This document shows, one piece after another, positions 19,328 to 27,718 of a stretch of 64,000 nt of DNA (position 1 is its first letter; every line of letters starts with the position of its first letter). The translations under genes were made by a program, and so were the position numbers. The notes beneath the pieces are model-generated. The model saw nothing but the letters and a program-made list of their open reading frames with translations. It was not told the origin of the DNA and searched no databases. The DNA comes from an uncultured Agathobacter sp. (GTDB lineage Bacteria > Bacillota > Clostridia > Lachnospirales > Lachnospiraceae), in the NCBI GenBank assembly GCA_934365945.1, contig CAKRNE010000007.1, positions 1-64,000 of the forward strand, written 5' to 3'.

Positions 19328-20531
19328 CGTTAATAACCTCCGAAACTACGGCCCTTGCATGACCGTCTATCAGATATATATTTATGTCATCGCCTGCATT
19401 GATATCGGATACACTGTGCAGTGCACCCTTCTTTTCCACCTCAACATATGCATAGCCCTGTGCCAGCTTTTTGGCCGGTGAATATGCATCCAGTGTACCT
19501 GAAAGCAGTGCCAGACGCTGTCTGCAGTCCGAAAGCCTCTGCTTCATAATCCTTTCAAGTGCATTCTCGATATCTGCGAGACGCCTTTTATTCTCATTTA
19601 GTTTATTCTGTGGACTAAGGAAATTAAGTCTTGTTTTAATATGTGACAGCTTTTCCTTAAAAAAATCAATCCGGCCTGTCAGATTTCTGTCCATCCTGCG
19701 GCGCAGATTGTCAAGACGCTCTAATGTCTGCCTGTAGTCACTGACTGCAAGCTCTGCAGCCGCTGAAGGTGTGGGAGCTCTCCTGTCTGCCACAAAATCC
19801 GCTATTGTCCAGTCTGTCTCATGACCTACTGCCGAGATGATTGGCGTGCGGCAGTCAAATATGGCTCTCGCCACAGCCTCCTCGTTAAAGGCCCACAAAT
19901 CCTCTATGGAGCCTCCTCCTCTGCCGACTATTATCACATCAAGCTTCATCGCATCCAATGTCTGTATGCCCTTCACTATGCTATCAGCCGCACCCTCGCC
20001 CTGCACAAGTGCCGGGTAAAGTATGACCTGTACATATGGATTCCTGCGCGATGATACATTCCTTATATCCTGCACAGCCGCACCTGTCGGCGCTGTAACC
20101 ACACCGATACGGCCGGCATACTGCGGAATGGGCTGCTTGTACTCTGCAGCAAACATGCCCATCTCCTCAAGCTCACGCTTTAGCTGCTCGAATTTGAGAT
20201 ACAGATTGCCCTCTCCGTCAAGCTCTATCTTTTTGGCATAAAGCTGGTATGCACCTGTCTTCTCATACACCTCAACGGAGCCTGTCACAATAACCTGGTC
20301 TCCTTCCTTCATGCGAAAGGAAAGTCCTGCTGCCCTGCTGCCGGCAAACATGATAGCATTCATGGCCGCTCCCGCGTCCTTTATTGTGAAATAAATATGA
20401 CCGCTCGTGTGATACTTGCAGTTGCTCACCTCTCCCTTTATACTCACCTGTCTGAGCATAAAATCCTGAGCGAACATATTTTTAATATAGCTATTTACTT
20501 GTGCTACCGAATATATATTTCTATTTGTCAT
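19311..20531 (-). CDS. xseA: Exodeoxyribonuclease VII large subunit
   Basis: Catalytic subunit degrading single-stranded DNA from either end. The 406 residues comprise an N-terminal OB fold (about 1-100), the nuclease region with GVVTAPTGAAVQDI and VGRGGGSIEDLWAFNEE, and SAVGHETDWTIADFVADRRAPTPSAAAE, followed by a long coiled coil that binds XseB. Follows nusB by 30 bp. Confidence 0.95.
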   Translation of the reverse strand: MTNRNIYSVAQVNSYIKNMFAQDFMLRQVSIKGEVSNCKYHTSGHIYFTIKDAGAAMNAIMFAGSRAAGLSFRMKEGDQVIVTGSVEVYEKTGAYQLYAKKIELDGEGNLYLKFEQLKRELEEMGMFAAEYKQPIPQYAGRIGVVTAPTGAAVQDIRNVSSRRNPYVQVILYPALVQGEGAADSIVKGIQTLDAMKLDVIIVGRGGGSIEDLWAFNEEAVARAIFDCRTPIISAVGHETDWTIADFVADRRAPTPSAAAELAVSDYRQTLERLDNLRRRMDRNLTGRIDFFKEKLSHIKTRLNFLSPQNKLNENKRRLADIENALERIMKQRLSDCRQRLALLSGTLDAYSPAKKLAQGYAYVEVEKKGALHSVSDINAGDDINIYLIDGHARAVVSEVINDEQRK

Positions 20532-20561
20532 ATTAATGCTCTGTATCGCTGTTAGCTTAAG

Positions 20562-20957
20562 CTATGCAAATTTTGCAAGCACTCCGTTCACAAATGCACC
20601 GGACTCATCTGCGCCATACTTCTTTGCAAGCTCAACAGCCTCATTTATTGAAACCTTTGTAGGAATATCATCCTCAAACTTTATCTCATAAACGGCCAAT
20701 CTGATAATTGCCAGATCAACCTTTGCCATACGGTTGGTCTTCCAGCCTGTAGACTTCTCATCGATGAGTGCATCAAGCTCAGACATGTGCTCGATAATCG
20801 CACTGCACTTTTCATCAATATACTGCTTTTCCTCGTCTGTAGGATTGGTAAGCTCATCATTTAACAGCTCCATCTGCTCTGCAAGCTCAGACTTATCATG
20901 AAACTCAACCCTGAAAAGCATCTTAAAAACGTTTTCTCTTATTTTGCTTCTTGTCAT
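20562..20957 (-). CDS. nusB: Transcription antitermination factor NusB
   Basis: Small all-helical protein that binds boxA RNA with NusE(S10) in rRNA antitermination. The 131 residues start [18 protein letters not shown] and end with the family block [15 protein letters not shown]...FVNGVLAKF. First gene of the xse-isp-dxs operon; its leader (20958-20993) follows the terminator of the glg/asp23 unit. Confidence 0.93.
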   Translation of the reverse strand: MTRSKIRENVFKMLFRVEFHDKSELAEQMELLNDELTNPTDEEKQYIDEKCSAIIEHMSELDALIDEKSTGWKTNRMAKVDLAIIRLAVYEIKFEDDIPTKVSINEAVELAKKYGADESGAFVNGVLAKFA

Positions 20958-20993
20958 TTAAATTCCTCTCGTGAATAGTATTTTATATAAATT

Positions 20994-21016
20994 AAGGATG
21001 TCTGTACGACATCCTT
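20994..21016 (-). terminator. Terminator after the glgC-glgD-asp23 unit
   Basis: Perfect 9-bp inverted repeat (AAGGATGTC at 20994-21002, GACATCCTT at 21008-21016) with a five-base loop. On the minus strand it is followed by AATTTATATAAAA. It separates asp23 from nusB. Confidence 0.7.
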
Positions 21017-21053
21017 GATTATACTACATTTGTGCTCATTTAAAAAGAACTAT

Positions 21054-21428
21054 TTAATTCTCTCCCATATCAACACTTGCTATACGAACATTGATAGTAG
21101 CCACAGAAAGCCCTGTCATTGTCTCAATTGCAGACTTAACCTTCTCCTGTACCTTTGTAGAAACCTCAGGGATGCTGTATCCATATGCAATATTGAGTGC
21201 TACATCAACCACTACCTCATTGTCTGCTATCTCAATCTGAATTCCCTTTGAGAGATTCTTCATACCAAGCCTGCTGACAATCTCGTTTGTGATATTGCCT
21301 GCCATGGAGCTTACTCCCTCAACCTCAGTGGCTGCAAGACCTGCTATGATAGCTACAACCTCATCCGCTACCTTGATCTCGCCCGACTCATCTGATTTGA
21401 TATTTATTGTGTTTCTATTTTCTGCCAT
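21054..21428 (-). CDS. Asp23/Gls24 family envelope stress protein
   Basis: 124-residue protein of the Asp23 (DUF322) family, cytosolic or membrane-associated and linked to envelope stress in Gram-positives. Conserved blocks are GEIKVADEVVAIIAGLAATEVEG, VVVDVALNIAYG and the VNVRI-like TINVRI near the end. A longer reading frame extends to 21530, but AGGAGG lies nine bases before the ATG at 21428, only three before the ATG at 21434, and the longer form overlaps glgD. Placement upstream of nusB is common in Clostridia. Confidence 0.88.
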   Translation of the reverse strand: MAENRNTINIKSDESGEIKVADEVVAIIAGLAATEVEGVSSMAGNITNEIVSRLGMKNLSKGIQIEIADNEVVVDVALNIAYGYSIPEVSTKVQEKVKSAIETMTGLSVATINVRIASVDMGEN

Positions 21429-21450
21429 GTCCATGTTCCTCCTTAACCGG

Positions 21451-22599
21451 CTATACGGTCTGTCCCTTTGCCACGTAAACCTGGAATGAGTCATTACCCG
21501 TAAGTGATCTATTGCTTGATACGCGAACATTCTTGTCTGTGATCACGTACTCCAGATTGGCGCCATCCTCAATCACCGTATCCTGTAACAGGATGCAGTT
21601 CTTGACCTTTGCATTCTTTCCTATCTTGACGCCTCTTGACAGGATGCTGTTTTCCACGGTTCCCTCGATGACACAGCCATCAGCAACCATGACATTCTTG
21701 GCCTTTGAGCCATTTATGTATCTTGTAGGGTTATCATCCCTGATCTTTGTATAGATAGAGTTGCCACTCTTAAACAGTGCTGCCCTGTTATCCTCATCAA
21801 GGAGCTTCATATTCTCCTCGAAATAGCTCTGCATATCTGTTATCTGTGAAGCATAGCCTGTGTACTCATATCCCTGTATATTGAGCGAATCAGTGTTTGC
21901 AGCCATCAGATCTCTTGTGAAATAAGAGTAGCCATGCACAAAAGCATCATCAACTATTCTAATGAGCTTCTCCTTCTCCATGATATAGATATTCATGCCA
22001 AAGTCTACCTTGCCCATATCCCTTGCATTGATATATATCTTTTTGATGCGTCCGTCAACTATATCAAATGTATAGTACAGCTCATCATTGTTGCCGTTTG
22101 GTCTAAGGAATACCTTTGGTACCTCCTGCTTGCGGTACATTGCAGTGATATCAGCTCCTGTGCTCTTGTGTGCCTCAATCAGCTCCCTGAAATCAAAGTT
22201 GAATACGTAGTTGGCATCAGCCATGATAACGTACTTTTGAGTACACTTTCTCAGATAGCCCTTAAGACTTTCAATCGCCTCAACACGGCCCTCATATACC
22301 TTAATCTGCTTCTGTGCATACGGCGGAACTATATTGATACCACCATTTTTTCTTGCAAGATCAAACTCCTGGCCTGATCCGAGGTGATCCATCAGAGAGT
22401 GATAATTCTTCTTAACTATGAGAGATATATTGTCGATTCCGCTATGCACCATGCTTGAAATCAGGAAATCACAGAGTCTGTAACGACCTGCAAACGGAAT
22501 GGAAGCCATAAGTCTCTCGGATACCATCTCAGGAATGAGGGCATCGTAGCTGTTTGCAAAAATAACGGCCAAAGCCTCTTCGTTGTTCATGTTTAGCAT
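21451..22599 (-). CDS. glgD: GlgD, regulatory/non-catalytic ADP-glucose pyrophosphorylase subunit
   Basis: 382-residue partner of GlgC. It has the nucleotidyltransferase fold and a C-terminal left-handed beta-helix (repeats such as [20 protein letters not shown]) but lacks the N-terminal GGxGxRL loop that GlgC has, as expected for Firmicute GlgD, which modulates rather than catalyses. Its start overlaps the end of glgC by 7 bp, so translation is coupled. Confidence 0.93.
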   Translation of the reverse strand: MLNMNNEEALAVIFANSYDALIPEMVSERLMASIPFAGRYRLCDFLISSMVHSGIDNISLIVKKNYHSLMDHLGSGQEFDLARKNGGINIVPPYAQKQIKVYEGRVEAIESLKGYLRKCTQKYVIMADANYVFNFDFRELIEAHKSTGADITAMYRKQEVPKVFLRPNGNNDELYYTFDIVDGRIKKIYINARDMGKVDFGMNIYIMEKEKLIRIVDDAFVHGYSYFTRDLMAANTDSLNIQGYEYTGYASQITDMQSYFEENMKLLDEDNRAALFKSGNSIYTKIRDDNPTRYINGSKAKNVMVADGCVIEGTVENSILSRGVKIGKNAKVKNCILLQDTVIEDGANLEYVITDKNVRVSSNRSLTGNDSFQVYVAKGQTV

Positions 22600-23804
22600 T
22601 GTTCCTGGCCCTCCTCAACATCATTATATACCATAGCCTTTGGTCCTATAACCGCTCTGTCGCCAATTGTAACTCCCGGTGCAATTGTAGCAACATCACC
22701 TGTCACATCCTCCAGTGGCTTTTCTCCAATAACTGCATCGCAGCCTACTGTTACACCCTCTGCAACTATGCAGTGTGTGACCTTAGCGCCTCTTTTTATC
22801 ACAGTATCACCCATGACAACCGCATCCTCTACCACTGCGCCTTCTTCTACGATGACACCGCCAAAAAGAATTGAATGCTTTACTGTGCCCTTCACTACAC
22901 AGCCATCGGTAATCATAGAGTCTGTAACCTCTGCGTTGTTGCCGATGAAATGTCCTGTATGACCACTGTTACGGCTGTATATCTTCCAGTTCTCATCGAA
23001 CAGGTTGATACCGCTGTGCTCCGGGTCAAGTACCTCCATATTGGCTTCCCACAGAGCCGGAATTGTACCTACATCCTTCCAGTAGCCATTGAAGTGGTAT
23101 GCATACATCCTGCGGCCATCTCTCAAAAGATTTGGAATGATATTGTTACCAAAATCGTTCTCTGAATCCGGATCATTTTCGTCCTCGATAAGATACTTCT
23201 TAAGTATATCCCAATTGAAGATATAAATACCCATAGATGCAAGATTAGACTTAGGATTCTTTGGCTTTTCCTGGAACTCTGTGATCTTGTCATCATCATC
23301 GGCTACCATGAGGCCGAAACGCGATGCATCCTCCCATGGAACCTCCATAACCGCTACAGAAAACTCAGCATTTTTCTCCTTATGGAACTTAAGGAAATCG
23401 CTGTAATCCTGCTTACAAATCTGATCTCCGGAAAGTATGATAACATACTCAGGATCATATCTCTCGATAAATGCTATATTCTGATAAATCGCATTGGCTG
23501 TGCCCTTGTACCAGTCAGAGCCTGAAGCCTTCTGATACGGTGGCAGCACATGCACTCCTCCGTATAATCTGTCAAGATCCCATGGCTGTCCATTTCCTAT
23601 GTACTCATTCAAAACAAACGGCTGGTACTGTGTCAGTATACCAACTGTATCTATGCCTGAATTAACGCAATTAGAAAGTGGAAAATCAATAATTCTGTAT
23701 TTGCCTCCAAACGGAACTGCCGGCTTTGCAAGTTTCTGTGTCAGTGCATAAAGTCTTGAGCCCTGACCACCGGCAAGAAGCATCGCAACTAGCTCTTTTG
23801 CCAT
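22593..23804 (-). CDS. glgC: Glucose-1-phosphate adenylyltransferase
   Basis: Makes ADP-glucose for glycogen synthesis. The 403 residues show [16 protein letters not shown] at the N-terminus, [19 protein letters not shown], the catalytic-site block [15 protein letters not shown] and a C-terminal hexapeptide beta-helix. First gene of glgC-glgD-asp23. No other glg genes lie nearby. The region upstream (23805-23948) is AT-rich and must contain the promoter. Confidence 0.95.
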   Translation of the reverse strand: MAKELVAMLLAGGQGSRLYALTQKLAKPAVPFGGKYRIIDFPLSNCVNSGIDTVGILTQYQPFVLNEYIGNGQPWDLDRLYGGVHVLPPYQKASGSDWYKGTANAIYQNIAFIERYDPEYVIILSGDQICKQDYSDFLKFHKEKNAEFSVAVMEVPWEDASRFGLMVADDDDKITEFQEKPKNPKSNLASMGIYIFNWDILKKYLIEDENDPDSENDFGNNIIPNLLRDGRRMYAYHFNGYWKDVGTIPALWEANMEVLDPEHSGINLFDENWKIYSRNSGHTGHFIGNNAEVTDSMITDGCVVKGTVKHSILFGGVIVEEGAVVEDAVVMGDTVIKRGAKVTHCIVAEGVTVGCDAVIGEKPLEDVTGDVATIAPGVTIGDRAVIGPKAMVYNDVEEGQEQC

Positions 23805-23948
23805 ATTAAAATCCCCCTTGTTTAATTTTATTAAATTTTTGGTACCTTTTGCAATTATTTTGGTTTTTTATAATGGTTTATAGTTATATTTTACCACACT
23901 TTGGTATTTATGCAATTCAAAATTAACTAAAAAATACTATATTTTTTG

Positions 23949-24015
23949 TCATTATTTTCCAATTATCTCGCGATTGTTTATGAACTCGTACGGTACCTCC
24001 TGGTATACATAATAA
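23949..24015. repeat. Direct repeat copy 1: displaced duplicate of the metA 3' end (att-like)
   Basis: 67 bp identical, apart from one base (24009), to 24774-24840, which encodes the last residues of MetA plus its stop. This copy is not attached to any metA body. Such a duplication of a gene's 3' end is the usual footprint of site-specific integration that restores the target gene. Confidence 0.88.
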
Positions 24016-24097
24016 GAATATCATATTATCACCATATAGCTTCTATAAACGTTGGTTCTAAGCCATTCTTCCACTCATTTGACACCACGAGCATATA

Positions 24098-24226
24098 CTA
24101 TACCACCACGGAATCACCATAAAACGAGATAATTTTGTTATTTTGGACTGCTTTATTGTAACTATCTTCTGTAATAGTATCACCATTTGTACTTAATCTG
24201 TCAAGCACCTCTGACACTTTATCCAT
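24098..24226 (-). CDS. Small unrecognised ORF (42 aa), possible gene remnant
   Basis: Open frame MDKVSEVLDRL...NKIISFYGDSVVV with a stop at 24098-24100. No convincing ribosome binding site precedes the ATG. The composition looks protein-like, so it may be the 3' part of a lost island gene or a small phage-type protein. No function can be assigned. Confidence 0.3.
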   Translation of the reverse strand: MDKVSEVLDRLSTNGDTITEDSYNKAVQNNKIISFYGDSVVV

Positions 24227-24251
24227 TTTGGATTTTCCATTGGTGTTTTTA

Positions 24252-24280
24252 TTGAACATTTGTTTTGTATATGATATAAT
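24252..24280 (+). promoter_or_regulatory. Sigma-A promoter of the toxin gene
   Basis: TTGAAC at 24252-24257, a 17-bp spacer and a perfect TATAAT at 24275-24280. It predicts a transcript starting near 24287 with a roughly 75-nt leader before the toxin ATG. Confidence 0.8.
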
Positions 24281-24362
24281 TGGCTATGTAATTGAACAGA
24301 AAGCAGGATGTGATTTTCCGATTGTTAGATGCCCTCTAGTTTACAAAGGAGGGTGATGCCCT

Positions 24363-24449
24363 ATGAGTTTAGATAATGTATTAACTCTTCTACTCGTCAT
24401 ATTTGCGGCTCTGTCATACATAGACAATCATAATAATAAAAAGAAATAG
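24363..24449 (+). CDS. Small hydrophobic peptide, type I toxin (BsrE/TxpA/holin-like toxin class)
   Basis: 28-residue peptide starting MSLDNVLTLLLVIFAALSYI and ending in a charged tail NHNNKKK: one membrane segment plus a basic C-terminus. The very strong ribosome binding site AAAGGAGGG (24345-24353) lies about ten bases before the ATG. Size, topology and long leader match Firmicute membrane-peptide toxins such as BsrE and TxpA, which depolarise the membrane unless an antisense RNA blocks them. The leader contains GATGCCCT twice (once just before the start codon), which may form structure hiding the start. A strong promoter and terminator frame it. Confidence 0.75.
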   Translation: MSLDNVLTLLLVIFAALSYIDNHNNKKK

Positions 24450-24537
24450 CATCCTCTACGGCTCAATGTGAAGGATGCTATTCTTTATAGCTTAATTTTA
24501 CTGAGGGCAAATCGGAGTCATATCCGATTCACTTTCT
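24435..24537 (-). ncRNA. Predicted antisense RNA antitoxin
   Basis: A convergent minus-strand transcript is predicted from the promoter at 24544-24572 to the shared hairpin at 24447-24480, followed by TTTCTTTTTATT on this strand. The roughly 100-nt RNA would pair with the 3' end of the toxin mRNA, the arrangement of txpA/RatA and bsrG/SR4. It contains a 5' hairpin (AATCGGA/TCCGATT). The ends are estimates. Confidence 0.6.
24447..24480. terminator. Shared bidirectional terminator of toxin mRNA and antisense RNA
   Basis: Perfect 9-bp stem (TAGCATCCT at 24447-24455, AGGATGCTA at 24472-24480), overlapping the toxin stop codon. T-rich sequence follows on both strands. Confidence 0.75.
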
Positions 24538-24543
24538 AAGTAG

Positions 24544-24572
24544 ATTATACATGAGGGTGCTTGAGAAATCAA
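24544..24572 (-). promoter_or_regulatory. Sigma-A promoter of the antisense RNA
   Basis: Reading leftward: TTGATT at 24572-24567, a 17-bp spacer and a perfect TATAAT at 24549-24544. It faces the toxin promoter. Confidence 0.75.
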
Positions 24573-24584
24573 GTACCCTTTTTT
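24555..24584 (+). terminator. Second terminator downstream of the toxin gene
   Basis: GGGTGCTTGA (24555-24564), loop GAAA, TCAAGTACCC (24569-24578), one mismatch, then six T's. Toxin mRNA that reads through the first hairpin would stop here, giving a longer overlap with the antisense RNA. It overlaps the antisense -35 element. Confidence 0.75.
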
Positions 24585-24773
24585 AATATAAAAGAAATCG
24601 TTGTTTCATCGGGAAAATTAGTGTATTTTCAGCTCATTTTTGACACCATTTATGAACCACAAAAAACACCATTTTAAACCCACGGCATGAAAAATTATGC
24701 CAATTTATGCCAACTTATACCAAGATTTGGTGTTTTTATGTAATTTTAATTTTTCCTAAGAAGCCCGAGAATA

Positions 24774-24840
24774 TCATTATTTTCCAATTATCTCGCGATT
24801 GTTTATGAACTCGTACGGTACCTCCTGGTATACGTAATAA
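24774..24840. repeat. Direct repeat copy 2: native metA 3' end (att-like)
   Basis: 67-bp partner of 23949-24015, containing the metA stop codon and its last residues (YEFINNREIIGK). Together the two copies are candidate attL/attR sites. Confidence 0.88.
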
Positions 24841-25709
24841 TTGAGCCAGTTGGAATAAAGTATATTGCCGTGTGACCTCCACTGTAAAAGTGGCTTTTGT
24901 GTATCATCATTATCCGGATAGTAGTTCACAGGCATATCTATATCAAGCCCCTTTTTCTTATCCCTCTCATACTCATTGTGAAGAGTATATCTGTCATACT
25001 CAGGATGTCCCATCACAAAAATCTTTTTGCCGTCCTGGTCCATCAGAAGGAATACTCCTGCCTCATCCGACTCTGCAAGTATGGTAAGCTCAGGATGCTT
25101 TAATATATCCTCCTTTAAGACCTCAGTGTGTCTTGAATGCGGTGCGTAAAACACATCATCAAAACCTCTGACAAGCGGAATTTTTCTGTTCTTTACGCGG
25201 TGCGCATATACACCGAACTTCTTCTTTGGAAGCACACGCTTTGGTATGCCGTAGTGATAATATAATCCGGCCTGTGCTCCCCAGCACAGATGAAGTGTGG
25301 AGAAAGCATGTGTCTTGCTCCACTCCATTATCCTGCATATCTCGTCCCAGTAGTCTACCTCCTCGTATTCCATAAGCTCAACAGGTGCTCCTGTGATAAT
25401 CAATCCATCAAAGTACCTATCCTTTATATCATCAAAGGTCTCGTAAAACTTGTTCAGATGGCTGAGTGACGTGTGAGTGGCCTCGTGAGTCGAAGTGGCT
25501 ACGAAGGTCACATTGACCTGTATCGGAGTATTTGACAGTGAGCGCAGTATCTGAAGCTCTGTATCCTCTTTTAACGGCATGAGATTTACAATCGCAATCT
25601 CGAGCTGTCTGATGTTCTGATGTGATGCCCTGTTTTCGTCCATCACAAATATATTTTCTCTCTCAAGTATTTCCTTTACAGGTAAATCATTTTGTGTCTT
25701 TATAGGCAT
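24777..25709 (-). CDS. metA: Homoserine O-acyltransferase MetA (MetX/HTS family)
   Basis: Acylates homoserine (acetyl or succinyl donor) at the start of methionine synthesis. The 310 residues include the catalytic cysteine block TLHLCWGAQAGLYYHYG, the oxyanion lysine region and the His-Glu pair in VMGHPEYDRYTLHNEY. Donor choice turns on one residue of the active-site loop in this family and should not be inferred from the name. It follows ligA by 15 bp. Its 3' end is duplicated at 23949-24015. Confidence 0.93.
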   Translation of the reverse strand: MPIKTQNDLPVKEILERENIFVMDENRASHQNIRQLEIAIVNLMPLKEDTELQILRSLSNTPIQVNVTFVATSTHEATHTSLSHLNKFYETFDDIKDRYFDGLIITGAPVELMEYEEVDYWDEICRIMEWSKTHAFSTLHLCWGAQAGLYYHYGIPKRVLPKKKFGVYAHRVKNRKIPLVRGFDDVFYAPHSRHTEVLKEDILKHPELTILAESDEAGVFLLMDQDGKKIFVMGHPEYDRYTLHNEYERDKKKGLDIDMPVNYYPDNDDTQKPLLQWRSHGNILYSNWLNYYVYQEVPYEFINNREIIGK

Positions 25710-25724
25710 TTTATAACCTCTTTT

Positions 25725-27695
25725 CTAACGCCCAAACATCTCTATAAATGTATCCTCCGAGATGATAGGTATTCCTAATTCTTTTGCTTTTTTGTTTTTT
25801 GATGAAGTAGATTCTGTGTCGTTGTTGACCAGATAGTCTGTCTTTTTCGACACACTTCCCGTCACCTTGCCGCCCTGTGACTCCACATAGGCCTTAAACT
25901 CGCTTCTGTTGGCAAAATCATGTACATCGCCCGTGATGACAAAGGTCTTGCCGTTTAAGCTGCCCTCTGACATATCCTTTATATCAACCTTTTCTATGTC
26001 GAGCTCCTTAATCAGTGCTTCAAACATCGCACTGTTTTTTGGATTTGCATACCACTCAAGTATGGAGCCTGACTTTTCCTGTCCTATGCCGTCTATATCC
26101 ACAAAGTCAGTGGCATTTCTCATCCTGTCTGCAAAGGCATCAAAGCCTATTGCATTGACAATCTTCTTGCCGGCATCAGTGCCTATAAGAGGTATGCAGA
26201 GTGCAAATATCAGATTAACCGGATGGACATGTCTGCTTTTTTCGATGGCAGCCTGCATATTCATGCACGACTTCTCGCCAAAGCCCTCCATGCTGCTTAT
26301 CTCATCAAAGTGCTCAGGCAGGTGATATATATCGGGGAACTGTTTTATGAATCCCTCATTTATAAATTTTAGCATTGTCTGTACTGAAAGTCCATCTATA
26401 TCCATTCCGCTTTTGCTAACAAATCTTGAAAACTTTTTCACATTCTTTGCCGTGCAGTCCGGATTGGTGCAGTGCAGTGTCCTTACACCGCTGTTTTTGC
26501 TCACAAAAATGCGGGTCGGATGATGGCATACCGGACACTCCTTCGGTATCTCAACGGCTCCAACCGCATCTTTTACAGCTATGCATTTTGGAATAATTTT
26601 ATTGGCTTTTATGACAGAGAGCGTACACTCCTTTCCCACTCCAAGCCTTTCTATCTCAGTCAGATTGCAAAGCGAGGCTCTCGAAACCGTCGTTCCCTCT
26701 ATCTGCACCGGCTCAAAAACTGCCACCGGCGATATCGTCGAAACTGCACACGACCACTCAATATAACGAAGCCTCGTATCTACAGCCTCATCCTGCCACT
26801 TGAAGGCAAAGCCTGCCCTCGTCGCATGATGTCCCGTGATGCTTCCACCTGAAGCGTAAGCTGTATCATCATAGCAAATGACAAGCCCGTCCACAGGTAC
26901 ATCCATCTTTCCGCTCTCAGCATCCCTTGTCCAGCGCTCTATAGCCTCCTCAAGACCTGCCGCATCAGTTGCCTCTCTTTTGACAACATTGAATTTCATA
27001 TCACTAAGGTAGCTCATTCTATCGCCCCATGATACGATATCATCATCTATATGCACAAGTGTAAACGAATAAAAAACTACATGTCTGCGCTTCACCTCTT
27101 CCACATCATCTAGATTCAATGTACCGGAGGCAAGGTTTCTTGGATTGGCATATTTCTCATCATCATCCTCGATTGTATCATTTAAGAGCTTGAAATCCGT
27201 GTAGGAAATTGTCGCTTCTCCTCTTACAACCATATGCCCCTTGTATGGTATCTCCTTAGGAAAGCCGCTTATGGCATCCTGTAAAAAAGTGATGTTGCTT
27301 CCTACAGTTCCATTTCCTCTTGTCAGTATTTTCACAAGTCTGCCACCGTCATACGTGAGCACGAGTGTCAGACCGTCAAGCTTCCACGAAAGCCAGATTG
27401 GCATATCGCCTGCCCATTTCTTAAGCTCCTCAACGCTCTTTGTCTTCGCAAGTGAAAGCGCAGGATACTCATGAGGCTCACGATTTCCTGCCTGTGTCTC
27501 ATAGCCTGCATTCTGCGTCGGGCTGTCTGAGCGGATATATCCTGTCTTTTCCTCAAGCTGTGTAAGCTCATCAAACAGTGCATCCCATTCGTAGTTTGGC
27601 ATGATTTCATCCGCACCGTTGTAGTATGCCCTTGATGCGCGGTTAAGACTTTCAACAAGCTCATCTATCTTATCATTTAATTTATTATTCTCCAT
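25725..27695 (-). CDS. ligA: NAD-dependent DNA ligase, divergent LigA
   Basis: Seals nicks using NAD+. The 656 residues have the Ia domain (RAYYNG near residue 22), adenylation motif KLDG with the lysine nucleophile near residue 104, the OB fold, a four-Cys zinc finger (CPVC...CTNPDC), helix-hairpin-helix repeats and a C-terminal BRCT domain from about residue 580. The motif is KLDG rather than the common KIDG/KVDG and several blocks are divergent, so it may be a Lachnospiraceae-specific variant or a second ligase. Between the pseudouridine synthase and metA on one transcript. Confidence 0.88.
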   Translation of the reverse strand: MENNKLNDKIDELVESLNRASRAYYNGADEIMPNYEWDALFDELTQLEEKTGYIRSDSPTQNAGYETQAGNREPHEYPALSLAKTKSVEELKKWAGDMPIWLSWKLDGLTLVLTYDGGRLVKILTRGNGTVGSNITFLQDAISGFPKEIPYKGHMVVRGEATISYTDFKLLNDTIEDDDEKYANPRNLASGTLNLDDVEEVKRRHVVFYSFTLVHIDDDIVSWGDRMSYLSDMKFNVVKREATDAAGLEEAIERWTRDAESGKMDVPVDGLVICYDDTAYASGGSITGHHATRAGFAFKWQDEAVDTRLRYIEWSCAVSTISPVAVFEPVQIEGTTVSRASLCNLTEIERLGVGKECTLSVIKANKIIPKCIAVKDAVGAVEIPKECPVCHHPTRIFVSKNSGVRTLHCTNPDCTAKNVKKFSRFVSKSGMDIDGLSVQTMLKFINEGFIKQFPDIYHLPEHFDEISSMEGFGEKSCMNMQAAIEKSRHVHPVNLIFALCIPLIGTDAGKKIVNAIGFDAFADRMRNATDFVDIDGIGQEKSGSILEWYANPKNSAMFEALIKELDIEKVDIKDMSEGSLNGKTFVITGDVHDFANRSEFKAYVESQGGKVTGSVSKKTDYLVNNDTESTSSKNKKAKELGIPIISEDTFIEMFGR

Positions 27696-27718
27696 ACTGT
27701 AATAATCCCCTGTCTGCT

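Larger units (their letters stand above)
24016..24773. mobile_element. Small island between metA-end repeats, probably a remnant or mini integrative element
   Basis: 758 bp flanked by the 67-bp direct repeats, lying between metA and glgC. It contains a type I toxin-antitoxin module, a 42-codon ORF on the minus strand and three 9-bp repeats (TTATGCCAA at 24695 and 24705, TTATACCAA at 24715) spaced exactly 10 bp apart next to repeat copy 2, like recombinase or excisionase arm sites. No integrase is present, so it is either a deletion remnant or mobilised in trans. Confidence 0.65.
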
